Positions 34,066-42,731 of a stretch of DNA of 64,000 bases are shown here, piece after piece. A model generated the notes under the pieces. The model had not been told where the DNA came from. It did not search any database and saw nothing but the letters and a program-made list of their open reading frames with translations. The stretch spans positions 1-64,000 of the forward strand of contig CAZXFW010000005.1 in the NCBI GenBank assembly GCA_964640175.1. Reading direction: 5' to 3'. Each line of letters starts with the position of its first letter. Within the stretch, counting starts at the first letter, position 1. Source of the DNA: JACKDX01 sp964640175 (GTDB lineage: Bacteria > Myxococcota_A > Polyangia > Polyangiales > GCA-016699535). A program made the translations under genes and the position numbers.

Positions 34066-35985
34066 ATGTGCGGCATAGCGGGGGCTGTTGGTAATATAAC
34101 GTTTGCTTCAGAGCCTGCGCTTTGTTCTCTGGAGCACCGTGGTCGAGATTCGCACGGCAATGTTTATGAAGGTGTAGGGCCGGATGCCCTGCGTCTAGTT
34201 CACACTAGGCTTGCTATTCAGGATTTGTCGCCGCATGGCAAGCAGCCCATGGTTTCTGCGGATCAGCGGTATGTGCTTTGCTACAACGGAGAGATTTATA
34301 ATTTCCGTGAGCTGATGGATGAGTTGAAATCTCAAGGAGTGATTTTCCGCTCACATTGTGACACCGAGGTGTTGTTGGAAGGATGGGCTAAACATGGCCC
34401 CTCATTCCTTGATCGATGCAATGGTATGTTTGCGTTTGCGCTTTGGGATAGGCATGCGCGTAGCCTCCACTTGGTTCGTGACAGACTGGGCATCAAGCCG
34501 CTGTATTACACGCTTTCGTCGGGTGGATTAGCATTTGCAAGTGAAATTCGGACGTTGCGTGCCGCTGGTAGTGTTGAAAGCCGGATTTCAGAGCAGGCCG
34601 TATCTGCTTTTTTGGAATTCGGGTGCGTCTATGAGCCTCATACAATTCTAAAAGGCGTATATGCGTTGGAGCCTGGCACATGGATCACGTATCAGTCTGG
34701 AAACATGAACTCTCATGCGTATTGGCATTTGGGAAACGTGAAATCACACGCGTTTTTGAATCGCGACGACGCTGCTCATGAAGTTGGCGAGCTTTTTAGG
34801 AGCTCTGTCAATTTGCGCTTGGTGAGCGATGCGCCTCTGGGAATCTTGCTGTCTTCTGGTGTGGATTCCGCCTCGATTCTTGCGGTTGCAACGCAATCTG
34901 AAAGTCGCAAGTCCATCACAGCATTTACTGTGGCGTTTGAGACGCAGCACGCGGCTATGGATGAATCAGATCGTGCGCAAACCTTGGCTCACAGCATGGG
35001 TGTCAACTGGCGCAGCGTTAGGCTAAAGTCCGATGAAATTGCAGCGTCGCTGTTTGATTTTTTAGACGCCATGGATCAGCCTACGATTGATGGTGCCAAT
35101 ACATTTCTGGTGACGCGTGCCGCTTCGCGCGATGGTTTGAAAGTGGCACTGTCTGGGCTTGGTGGCGATGAAATTTTCTTGGGTTACCGTCATGCGCATT
35201 TCATGAGTCGTGTTCTGAAAATTGGGCGTGTCATGGCGTTTCTGAAACAGTATGTTAAGGGTGACTGGCTTCCGCCTAATTGGGTTATCGCGCGTACCCC
35301 TTTGAAGCTGCAGAAAGCATGGGATATATCGACAATCGATTCTTCGGTCGCCTCTTTTGTCAATTTTCGACGAACACTGTTTTCTCGATCATCGCGTCGT
35401 ATGCTAGGCCTGGTTTGTGAATTTGAGCACACGTTGCCCTCGGAAATGTTGCCGAATAGCTTGTTTGGACAATGGTCTTTTGTGGAGTTGCACGGCTACA
35501 TGAGAAACATGTTGCTGCGCGATGCTGACGTGTTCTCGATGGCGCATCCGTTGGAGTTAAGGGTCCCCATGCTGGATTATCGGCTTGTCGATTATGTGCT
35601 TGGGTTGCCCGATACTTTTCGATTTGTGCCAGGAAGGCAGAAGCCGCTCTTGTGTGATGCGGTATCCGATGTGCGGGTGCAGCATCTTGCTCAGTTGGCA
35701 AAGCAGGGATTTGCATTACCTTTTCATGAATGGCTCGTGGGGCCTTTACGGGAATTCGCGCAGAATGTGTTCCATGACCGTGTGTTTTGGGAGAGCCATG
35801 GGTTTTCTGTATCCATGGTGCAACACGTCTGGAAATCGTTTTGTGGACGTCCTCATGCTTCGACTTGGTCGCGGCCCTGGGCGCTCGTGGTGTTATGGTC
35901 TACGCTGAGAAAGCTGCAAAAAAATGCAAACAGTCATAAACACCTTGAAGCAGCCGGGCGGCTGAGAGTAGAAACCCCAGGATAA
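34066..35985 (+). CDS. asnB: AsnB-like glutamine-dependent amidotransferase
   Basis: A 639-residue member of the glutamine-hydrolysing asparagine synthetase family. It begins MCGIAGAVG with the glutaminase Cys2. The glutaminase domain also has YNGEIYNFRELMDEL and CDTEVLLEGW. The synthetase ATP-binding PP-motif is ILLSSGVDSASILA, followed by SGLGGDEIFLGYRH. AsnB-like proteins in polysaccharide loci (such as WbpS) amidate uronic acids. With two UDP-sugar dehydrogenases in this locus, that role is plausible instead of asparagine synthesis. It sits 17 bp after fcl and 4 bp before the carbamoyltransferase gene. The family is sure; the substrate is inferred. Confidence 0.88.
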   Translation: MCGIAGAVGNITFASEPALCSLEHRGRDSHGNVYEGVGPDALRLVHTRLAIQDLSPHGKQPMVSADQRYVLCYNGEIYNFRELMDELKSQGVIFRSHCDTEVLLEGWAKHGPSFLDRCNGMFAFALWDRHARSLHLVRDRLGIKPLYYTLSSGGLAFASEIRTLRAAGSVESRISEQAVSAFLEFGCVYEPHTILKGVYALEPGTWITYQSGNMNSHAYWHLGNVKSHAFLNRDDAAHEVGELFRSSVNLRLVSDAPLGILLSSGVDSASILAVATQSESRKSITAFTVAFETQHAAMDESDRAQTLAHSMGVNWRSVRLKSDEIAASLFDFLDAMDQPTIDGANTFLVTRAASRDGLKVALSGLGGDEIFLGYRHAHFMSRVLKIGRVMAFLKQYVKGDWLPPNWVIARTPLKLQKAWDISTIDSSVASFVNFRRTLFSRSSRRMLGLVCEFEHTLPSEMLPNSLFGQWSFVELHGYMRNMLLRDADVFSMAHPLELRVPMLDYRLVDYVLGLPDTFRFVPGRQKPLLCDAVSDVRVQHLAQLAKQGFALPFHEWLVGPLREFAQNVFHDRVFWESHGFSVSMVQHVWKSFCGRPHASTWSRPWALVVLWSTLRKLQKNANSHKHLEAAGRLRVETPG

Positions 35986-35989
35986 CCTC

Positions 35990-37747
35990 ATGGCGCATCG
36001 TTCGCAATACATCCTTGGCATTAACGCGTTTCACGCAGACGCAGCAGCGGTCTTATTAAAAGATGGCCATGTTGTTGGAGCCATTGCAGAAGAGCGTCTC
36101 AATCGCGTTAAGCATTACGCAGGCTTCCCTGAGCAGTCCATACGCATGTTGTTAGAGATGGCCAATATCACCATCGATCAGGTGGATCACATTGCCATTG
36201 GACGTGATTCGACCGCCAATGTGTTAAAGAAGATTGGCTTTGCCGTTGCTAATCTCAGTCGCGTCGGCAAGCTTGCAAAACAACGCTTGGAAAACCGCGC
36301 TCAGATTCGCGATGTCCCCGAATTGGTAGCACGGGCATGTGGAGTTCAAGTTACGGATCTTCGTGCGCGTGTGCATCATATTGAACATCATCTTTGCCAT
36401 GCGGCCAGTGCCTTTTTCCCCTCCGACTTTGAAGAGGCTGCTGTTCTGTCCATTGATGGCTTTGGTGATTTTGCGTCTACCATGACTGCGACAGGGAAAG
36501 GCACGCATTTAGCTGTTCTGGAACGAGTGTATTTCCCGCATTCAATGGGCATTTTTTACACTGCCATGTGCCAGTTTATCGGATATCGGAAATATGGCGA
36601 TGAAGGCAAGGTCATGGGCCTGGCTCCTTACGGCGAGCCTCGGTATTTGGATTTGATGCGCCAGGTAGTCCGAACCACTGCCAACGGCGGTTTTGAACTC
36701 GATCTGGATTTCTTCATTCATCACACACAAGGCGTCGATTATAGTTTTGATGACGATGGGCGACCCACCGTTGCGCCGGTTTTTTCGGACAAACTGATAG
36801 AAATGTTTGGCCCGCCTCGCGAATCGGGAGGAGAGCTTACACAACGCGACAAGGATATTGCCCGATCGATGCAAGCGCGGTTAGAGGAAGTCTATTTTCA
36901 CATACTCAACCATCTGCATGCGAGAACCGGACTCACGGACTTATGCATTGCAGGGGGAGTGGGGCTTAATTCGGTAGCCAACGGCAAAATTCTTAATTAT
37001 ACACCATTTCGTCGAATTTATGTGCATCCGGCTGCCACCGACGATGGAACTGCATTTGGCGCGGCTTTTTTTGTGCATCATGCCACGTTGGGCAATGGCA
37101 ATCGCCAGCCGTTGCAGCACGCTTATCTCGGCAACTGTTACACCGATGAAGCCATTGAGCGCGCTATCGTCGCTTCGGGTTTTCGCGGCGCAGTTCGACT
37201 TGAGGATGATTCGGTATACGCAGAGGCTGCGCAGCGCATTGCTCAAGGTAAGGTAGTGGGATGGTTTCAGGGCCGTATGGAATGGGGTCCGCGTGCGCTT
37301 GGGGCGCGCTCTATTGTCGCGCATCCAGGGCTACCTGATATGAAAGACACTCTAAATGCACGCATTAAGCATCGTGAGTGGTTTCGACCTTTTGCGCCAT
37401 CTATTCTTGAAGAGCGTGCTGCTGAGTATTTTGAAGGAGGCACGGTTTCGCCATTCATGTTGGTCGTATTGCCGACGGTGCCTGAAAAGCAAAGCCAACT
37501 CCTTGCAGTTGATCACGTTGATCACACTGGCCGTGTTCAGACGGTTAACAAAAACGACTGTCCAGAATATTATCGGTTGATCCAGGCGTTTGAGGAGATT
37601 ACCGGTATACCGGTGGTGCTGAATACCTCGTTTAATGAAAATGAGCCTGTGGTCTGTACACCAGAGCAGGCGATTGACTGTTTTATGCGTACCAAGATGG
37701 ATGCTCTATGCATCGGTCATTGGCTGCTCGATAAAGCTGTCGGTTGA
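35990..37747 (+). CDS. NodU/CmcH-family carbamoyltransferase
   Basis: A 585-residue O-carbamoyltransferase that would transfer a carbamoyl group from carbamoyl phosphate to a sugar hydroxyl. The start YILGINAFHADAAAVLL is the N-terminal signature. HHIEHHLCHAASAFF and VLSIDGFGDFASTM form the metal/ATP-binding part. The C-terminal Carbam_trans_C region has GRMEWGPRALGARSIVAHP, HREWFRPFAPSIL, and VVLNTSFNENEPVVCTPEQAI. Length is normal for the family. It lies between asnB and gmd with gaps of 4 and 16 bp. The likely acceptor is a sugar of the surface glycan, as in NodU decoration of nodulation factors. Confidence 0.9.
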   Translation: MAHRSQYILGINAFHADAAAVLLKDGHVVGAIAEERLNRVKHYAGFPEQSIRMLLEMANITIDQVDHIAIGRDSTANVLKKIGFAVANLSRVGKLAKQRLENRAQIRDVPELVARACGVQVTDLRARVHHIEHHLCHAASAFFPSDFEEAAVLSIDGFGDFASTMTATGKGTHLAVLERVYFPHSMGIFYTAMCQFIGYRKYGDEGKVMGLAPYGEPRYLDLMRQVVRTTANGGFELDLDFFIHHTQGVDYSFDDDGRPTVAPVFSDKLIEMFGPPRESGGELTQRDKDIARSMQARLEEVYFHILNHLHARTGLTDLCIAGGVGLNSVANGKILNYTPFRRIYVHPAATDDGTAFGAAFFVHHATLGNGNRQPLQHAYLGNCYTDEAIERAIVASGFRGAVRLEDDSVYAEAAQRIAQGKVVGWFQGRMEWGPRALGARSIVAHPGLPDMKDTLNARIKHREWFRPFAPSILEERAAEYFEGGTVSPFMLVVLPTVPEKQSQLLAVDHVDHTGRVQTVNKNDCPEYYRLIQAFEEITGIPVVLNTSFNENEPVVCTPEQAIDCFMRTKMDALCIGHWLLDKAVG

Positions 37748-37763
37748 AAGGAATTGTTTTGCC

Positions 37764-38783
37764 ATGAGTAGTCAAAACCCACATGCCAGACGCGCGTTGA
37801 TCACAGGCATTACTGGACAGGACGGGAGCTATCTTGCAGAGCTTTTGTTAGGCAAAGGCTACGAGGTTCACGGGATTATTCGCCGCTCGTCTAGTTTTAA
37901 TACAGGCCGCATCGATCATTTATATCAGGACATCCACGCCTCTGGAAAACGCCTCTTTCTTCATTATGGCGACCTTATGGATGGTTCTGCCTTGAGCCAG
38001 GTCTTGCGTCAAACAGCGCCTCATGAGGTGTATAATCTGGCAGCGCAAAGCCATGTACGCGTGAGCTTTGATGTTCCGGAATACACGGCAGATGTTTCTG
38101 GACTTGGTGCGGTGAGACTCTTGGAAACCATTCGCGATGCAGGGCTTTCCCCTCGTTTTTATCAAGCTTCGTCTTCGGAACTTTATGGCAAGGTGGCGGA
38201 AACTCCGCAAAAGGAAACCACGCCATTCCATCCCCGCAGTCCGTATGCAGCAGCAAAGGCCTATGCTTTTTATATCACTCAGAACTACCGGGAATCCTAC
38301 GGAATGTTTGCCGTTAATGGGATCTTATTTAATCACGAAAGTCCGCGGCGCGGCGAAACATTTGTAACCCGAAAAATTACTCGTGCATTGGGTCGCATCA
38401 AGCACGGCTTGCAAGAGAAATTGTTTTTAGGAAACTTGGATGCCAAAAGAGACTGGGGATTTGCAGGAGATTATGTGGAGGCAATGTGGCGAATGCTTCA
38501 AGCAGATACGCCACAGGATTACGTCATCGCGACCGGCGAGAGCCATACCGTGCGCGAATTTCTTGAGTTGGGAGCCGCCTTTGCTCAAGTAGATCTAAAA
38601 GAACGGGTCGAAATTGATCCACGCTATTTCCGTCCAGCGGAGGTGGATCTTCTGCAAGGAGATGCGGGGAAGGCGCGTAGTCAATTGGGCTGGAAACCCA
38701 AGGTTGGGTTTGAGGATCTTGTGAAGATGATGGTCGAAGCTGATTTGGAGCTTGCGGCTCGCGAAAAGCGTGCGCTTGGTTAG
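37764..38783 (+). CDS. gmd: GDP-mannose 4,6-dehydratase
   Basis: Converts GDP-D-mannose to GDP-4-keto-6-deoxymannose, the first step toward GDP-fucose or GDP-rhamnose. The frame is open from 37635, but that would overlap the carbamoyltransferase gene. The ATG at 37764 has AAAGGAA upstream and gives a 339-residue protein. The motif GITGQDGSYLAELLLGKGY, HGIIRRSSSFNTGRIDHLY, SSSELYG and the catalytic Tyr161/Lys165 (SPYAAAKAYAF) are all present. The LFNHESPRRGETFVTRKIT signature is diagnostic of Gmd. Together with fcl it supplies GDP-L-fucose. Confidence 0.95.
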   Translation: MSSQNPHARRALITGITGQDGSYLAELLLGKGYEVHGIIRRSSSFNTGRIDHLYQDIHASGKRLFLHYGDLMDGSALSQVLRQTAPHEVYNLAAQSHVRVSFDVPEYTADVSGLGAVRLLETIRDAGLSPRFYQASSSELYGKVAETPQKETTPFHPRSPYAAAKAYAFYITQNYRESYGMFAVNGILFNHESPRRGETFVTRKITRALGRIKHGLQEKLFLGNLDAKRDWGFAGDYVEAMWRMLQADTPQDYVIATGESHTVREFLELGAAFAQVDLKERVEIDPRYFRPAEVDLLQGDAGKARSQLGWKPKVGFEDLVKMMVEADLELAAREKRALG

Positions 38784-38801
38784 CGTGTTATAGGGTGTCT
38801 G

Positions 38802-40028
38802 GTGCGAATTCTCGTCTTACATCAGCACTACTGGCCAGAAGAAGCGGCAACGGCTCAAATTCTTTCAGATTTGTGCGAAGATCTTGCCAAGCAAGGAATG
38901 GAAGTCACTGTCGTCACAGGGCAACCTTCGTATCGCATCGGCAAAGAGCGTCGTAGGAACTTGCCGTCGCTCGATAGCCATGAGGGTGTCACCATCCATC
39001 GCGTCTGGACATATGCGCCGCGGCGTCGCTCGATATGGAAACGCCTGCTCCATTACGGAAGTTATTTTGTCACTTCGTTGGTGCATAGCTTGAGGCAGCC
39101 TCGGGCAGACGTGACACTCATTATGTCTACGCCACCGCTGTTGCTCGGAATTTCTGCTGCCTTAATGAAAGTTATTCGCGGCGTGCCCTTCGTCTACTCG
39201 GTTCAGGATGTCTATCCTGACATCGCTCGGGATTTAAATGTGTTGCGTGTGTCATGGCTTTACAAGCCTTTGGATACGATTGCACGCTTGTTGTATCAGC
39301 AAGCAAATGTGGTGGTGACGCTTTCCGAACCCATGCGGCAGTTGCTGTTGGCGAAAGGTGTTGCCAAAAACAGCATCAAAGTGATTCCCAATTGGGCGGA
39401 CGTGCAGGGTGTGCGCCCTTTGTCGAAAGATCAATCTCTTCGATACGAGTTTGGTCTTTCCGATTATTTTGTGGTGTTGTATTCGGGCAACGTTGGGCTA
39501 TCTCAAGCCTTGGACTCTGTTATCGAAGCTGCTCCTCGGGTTGCCGACCTGCCTGTGGTGTTTGCCATCGTTGGCGATGGCAATGCGCTGGCATCTCTCC
39601 AAGACAAAGTCAACGCGGAGGGCTGGAGCAATGTGCGATTTTATCCTCCTCAGCCGCGTGAACGACTGGGTGCACTCCTTGCGTTGGGCGATGTGGGTCT
39701 TGTTACGATGAAAAAGAGAGTGGGGGCCAGTCTTGTTCCTTCAAAACTTTATGGGATTATGGCTGCATCACGCCCCGTGCTTGCTTCCGTGGATGCAGAT
39801 ACGGAGGTTTCGAGAGTGGTCCATGCGCATGATTGCGGATGGGTCACGCCTGCTGAAAATCCCATTGCACTCGCAGAAATGATTCGGAGCATTTACCAGA
39901 CGCGAGACGATCTTGTAAGTTATGGGGAACGAGGTCGGGCTGCTGTAGAAACTTTCTATAGTCGCGAGATTTGCACAGAGCACTACGCAACTGTGCTAAA
40001 AAGAGTCATCTCCGCAGGATCCCGATGA
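38802..40028 (+). CDS. GT4-family glycosyltransferase, WcaI/WbuB-like
   Basis: A GT-B glycosyltransferase of 408 residues. It begins RILVLHQHYWPEEAATAQILSDL, an opening typical of WcaI/WbuB-type enzymes that often add fucose or N-acetylfucosamine, and VTVVTGQPSYRIGKERR follows. The donor-binding half has VVLYSGNVGLSQALDSVIEA, VFAIVGDGNALASLQDKV and the motif around YGIMAASRPVLASVD. The start is a GTG at 38802. The gene overlaps the WecA-like gene by four bases (ATGA), so the two are translationally coupled. The donor is inferred from neighbours and family only. Confidence 0.85.
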   Translation: MRILVLHQHYWPEEAATAQILSDLCEDLAKQGMEVTVVTGQPSYRIGKERRRNLPSLDSHEGVTIHRVWTYAPRRRSIWKRLLHYGSYFVTSLVHSLRQPRADVTLIMSTPPLLLGISAALMKVIRGVPFVYSVQDVYPDIARDLNVLRVSWLYKPLDTIARLLYQQANVVVTLSEPMRQLLLAKGVAKNSIKVIPNWADVQGVRPLSKDQSLRYEFGLSDYFVVLYSGNVGLSQALDSVIEAAPRVADLPVVFAIVGDGNALASLQDKVNAEGWSNVRFYPPQPRERLGALLALGDVGLVTMKKRVGASLVPSKLYGIMAASRPVLASVDADTEVSRVVHAHDCGWVTPAENPIALAEMIRSIYQTRDDLVSYGERGRAAVETFYSREICTEHYATVLKRVISAGSR

Positions 40029-41383
40029 CCAGTGTGCTTTTTGCTTTTTTGTTGGCTGTGTTTGTAGCGACATCGCTTACTCCGGCAGTACGTTTCCTTA
40101 GTGTACGTCTCGGGGCCGTGGATGCTCCTGGTGGCAGACACATCCATCATTACGCCATGCCTCGGATGGGTGGCATTGCGGTGGTGCTAGCATTTTTTGG
40201 GCCCTTTCTTGCGTTGTTTATGCTTGATACGCAAGTTGCGCGTTTGTTTTTCTCGGAGCCGTTGCGCATGTTGGGGCTTGGTCTTGGAGGCGCGGTGGTG
40301 GCTGGGTTGGGTGCCTTGGATGACTTGCGCGGCGTACGAGCTTGGAAGAAATTGGCGGTCCAAATAGGTGCAGCATTAATTGCATTTGCGTGCGGCTACC
40401 GCATCGATGCAATGAACTTTCCCGGCATAGGCACTATGGAAATGGGTATATTTGCCGTACCGGTCACCGTGTTATGGGTTGTTGCCGTGATCAATGCGTT
40501 GAATTTAATTGACGGGTTGGATGGCTTAGCTGCAGGCGTAGCGTTCTTTGCGTGTGTCGCTAATTTTGTTGTGGCATCGTTTGGTCACAATTCGTTGGTG
40601 ATGCTGATCTCCGCAAGCCTGGGCGGAGCGGTGCTTGGATTTCTCATCTACAATTTCAATCCGGCGACGATTTTTATGGGTGATACCGGCAGCATGTTTT
40701 TGGGATACGTGCTGGCGACGATGTCTCTTTTAGGAAGTGCCATCAAGAGTTCTACGACCATTGCCATTTTAGTGCCGTTGGTCGCGTTGGGGCTTCCTAT
40801 CATGGATACGCTTTTTGCGATGATTAGACGGATCCTCGAACGTCGGCCAATTTTTTCTCCCGATCGCGGTCATATCCATCATCGTCTGTTGGAGCTTGGC
40901 ATTACGCATCGACGTGCTGTCTTAATTTTATACGGCATATCGATTGCCTGCACAGTCGGCGCCGTTGGCCTTGCGTTAGGCCGAAGTGTGCAAGTGGGAA
41001 GCGTGATTCTTGGGGTTGCAGTGATGCTGTTTGGTATGTTTCGGTTTGCCAATGCGTTTGGATTTCGTCTGGCTCGCTCGTTTCGCAACCCTCCTGACGT
41101 ATCGACAGAGGAGCAAATGCGACAAGAGGTGGTATGGGCGCTACGAGCCATGCAGCTAGCGACTACCCCAAAGGAGATTCAAGATAGTGTTAATGCACTC
41201 GTGGGTAAGCTCAGGGCGTTAGGCGTAATGTTTGAAGCAGAGAAAAACGGCACGCCTCGTTTTGAGCCCAGGCCAGAGCATACTTCGGAACAACGTGCGC
41301 TAATAGAACTCGTGAGCGCAGCCTTGCCTGTTCACATGGCCCGGACAACCAGTGCGACTACGCAACGTGATGAAAAGGCTTAA
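40025..41383 (+). CDS. WecA/MraY-family polyprenyl-phosphate sugar-1-phosphate transferase with a C-terminal tail
   Basis: An integral membrane enzyme of 452 residues that would load a HexNAc-1-phosphate onto undecaprenyl phosphate to start the repeat unit. The ATG at 40025 (overlapping the previous stop) is preferred over the longer frame from 39971. Signatures are GGRHIHHYAMPRMGGIAVVL, NALNLIDGLDGLAAGVAF (Asp/Asn metal and uridine site), NPATIFMGDTGSMFLGY and DRGHIHHRLLELG. There are about 10-11 TM helices. A soluble C-terminal region of about 100 residues (from about 350) follows the last TM helix; WecA lacks it. The locus has no other initiating transferase, so this is the likely starter. 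Confidence 0.9.
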   Translation: MTSVLFAFLLAVFVATSLTPAVRFLSVRLGAVDAPGGRHIHHYAMPRMGGIAVVLAFFGPFLALFMLDTQVARLFFSEPLRMLGLGLGGAVVAGLGALDDLRGVRAWKKLAVQIGAALIAFACGYRIDAMNFPGIGTMEMGIFAVPVTVLWVVAVINALNLIDGLDGLAAGVAFFACVANFVVASFGHNSLVMLISASLGGAVLGFLIYNFNPATIFMGDTGSMFLGYVLATMSLLGSAIKSSTTIAILVPLVALGLPIMDTLFAMIRRILERRPIFSPDRGHIHHRLLELGITHRRAVLILYGISIACTVGAVGLALGRSVQVGSVILGVAVMLFGMFRFANAFGFRLARSFRNPPDVSTEEQMRQEVVWALRAMQLATTPKEIQDSVNALVGKLRALGVMFEAEKNGTPRFEPRPEHTSEQRALIELVSAALPVHMARTTSATTQRDEKA

Positions 41384-41390
41384 CGGAGGA

Positions 41391-42707
41391 TCAGGCGCTT
41401 ACGACGCGTGCGCGTGATCGGGCAAGGCCTTTCATGACACCGCGGGTATCCACAATCAACCGCGCGTGATCACCCAGCCATGCCCAATCATAACTGCTGT
41501 GGTGGGTGGCGATGACAACGGCGTCGTAATTGCGAAGCGAATGTTCCGTCAATTCGATGCTTGAACCGACCAAATCCAGACCGTGCGTGCGTGTTTTTGG
41601 CGCAATTGGAATGTGGGGGTCATGGTAGTCAATGTTGGCGCCAAGGGCTTTGAGTTGTTCGATGAGTTCGAAACTTGGGCTTTCACGGGCGTCGTCCACG
41701 TCAGGTTTATAGGCAAGACCTAGGATCAGCAATTTCGAGCCTCGAACCGCTTTGCGCTCGTCGTTGAGTGCTCTAACAACCTGTTCCACGACATACGCAG
41801 GCATGGCTCGGTTGATTTCGCCTGCAAGCTCGATGAAACGCGTAGAGTGCCCAAATTCCCGAGCCTTGTACGACAAATAAAATGGATCGATAGGAATGCA
41901 ATGGCCTCCAAGACCGGGGCCAGGATAAAATGCCTGGAATCCGAAAGGTTTGGTTGCGGCTGCTTGGATCACTTCCCAAACGTCAATGTTCATGGCGCTC
42001 AAAATAACTTTCATTTCATTGGCCAACGCAATGTTGACCGAGCGGTAGATGTTCTCAAACAGTTTGGCCGCTTCGGCCACTTCCGCAGAGGACGTCAACA
42101 CAACGGTATCCACCGCACTGGCATAGAGTGCTTGTGCGAGTTCTCCACTGTTCGAGTCAATTCCGCCCACCAGTTTGGGAATGGTCTTGGTGGTCACGTT
42201 TTTTCTGCCTGGATCCTCCCGTTCAGGCGAATACGCCACATAAAAGTCTCCCATGGGTAAGCCAGAGGCGGCTTGCAGACGAGGCAACACCACATGGCGA
42301 GTGGTGCCTGGATACGTCGTGGATTCAAGTACCACTAAAACGTCAGATTTCAGGTTTTTTCCAATACTATCCGATGTTTGTTCAACAAAACTAAGATCTG
42401 GATTGAGATTCTGATCCAGTGGGGTTGGAACACACATAATCGCCACGTCGCAGCGTTGCAGCATTTCAAAACTCACCGTGGCGGAAAAACGCTTCGAGGA
42501 CACCATGTCCCGGACAAAATCCTCACCAAAATGTTTCAGGTAGTTTTGCCCCTTTTCAAGTTTGACGATTTTGTCTGGATCGACGTCGATGCCAACCACT
42601 TGGTAGCCTGCTGCCCAAAATGCCCGAGCTAAAGGTAGTCCAACGTATCCCATGCCAATGATGGCAATGACAGCGGAACGATCCTGAATTTTTTGCTGTA
42701 AGGTCAT
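41391..42707 (-). CDS. UDP-N-acetylhexosamine 6-dehydrogenase, WbpA/TviB-like
   Basis: A 438-residue NAD-dependent nucleotide-sugar dehydrogenase. The N-terminal Rossmann motif is IAIIGMGYVGLPLARAFW-like (VIAIIGMGYVGLPLARAFWA). Pattern CVPTPLDQNLNPDLSFVE and STTYPGTTRHVVLPRL match the WbpA/WecC/TviB group, which oxidises UDP-GlcNAc, UDP-GalNAc or UDP-ManNAc at C6. The catalytic cysteine is Cys270 in GGHCIPIDPFYLSYKARE. It is next to the Ugd-like gene on the same strand, with a 24-bp gap, and ends 7 bp from the convergent WecA-like gene. It likely supplies a HexNAc-uronic acid. Confidence 0.85.
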   Translation of the reverse strand: MTLQQKIQDRSAVIAIIGMGYVGLPLARAFWAAGYQVVGIDVDPDKIVKLEKGQNYLKHFGEDFVRDMVSSKRFSATVSFEMLQRCDVAIMCVPTPLDQNLNPDLSFVEQTSDSIGKNLKSDVLVVLESTTYPGTTRHVVLPRLQAASGLPMGDFYVAYSPEREDPGRKNVTTKTIPKLVGGIDSNSGELAQALYASAVDTVVLTSSAEVAEAAKLFENIYRSVNIALANEMKVILSAMNIDVWEVIQAAATKPFGFQAFYPGPGLGGHCIPIDPFYLSYKAREFGHSTRFIELAGEINRAMPAYVVEQVVRALNDERKAVRGSKLLILGLAYKPDVDDARESPSFELIEQLKALGANIDYHDPHIPIAPKTRTHGLDLVGSSIELTEHSLRNYDAVVIATHHSSYDWAWLGDHARLIVDTRGVMKGLARSRARVVSA

Positions 42708-42731
42708 GAATGATAACGATCAATGAACGGG

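Noticed and set aside
37635..37763. N-terminal extension of gmd
   Set aside because: It overlaps the carbamoyltransferase gene by over 100 bp; the ATG at 37764 has a Shine-Dalgarno and the family start.
39971..40024. N-terminal extension of the WecA-like gene
   Set aside because: It overlaps the preceding glycosyltransferase; the ATG at 40025 overlaps that gene's stop in the usual coupled way.
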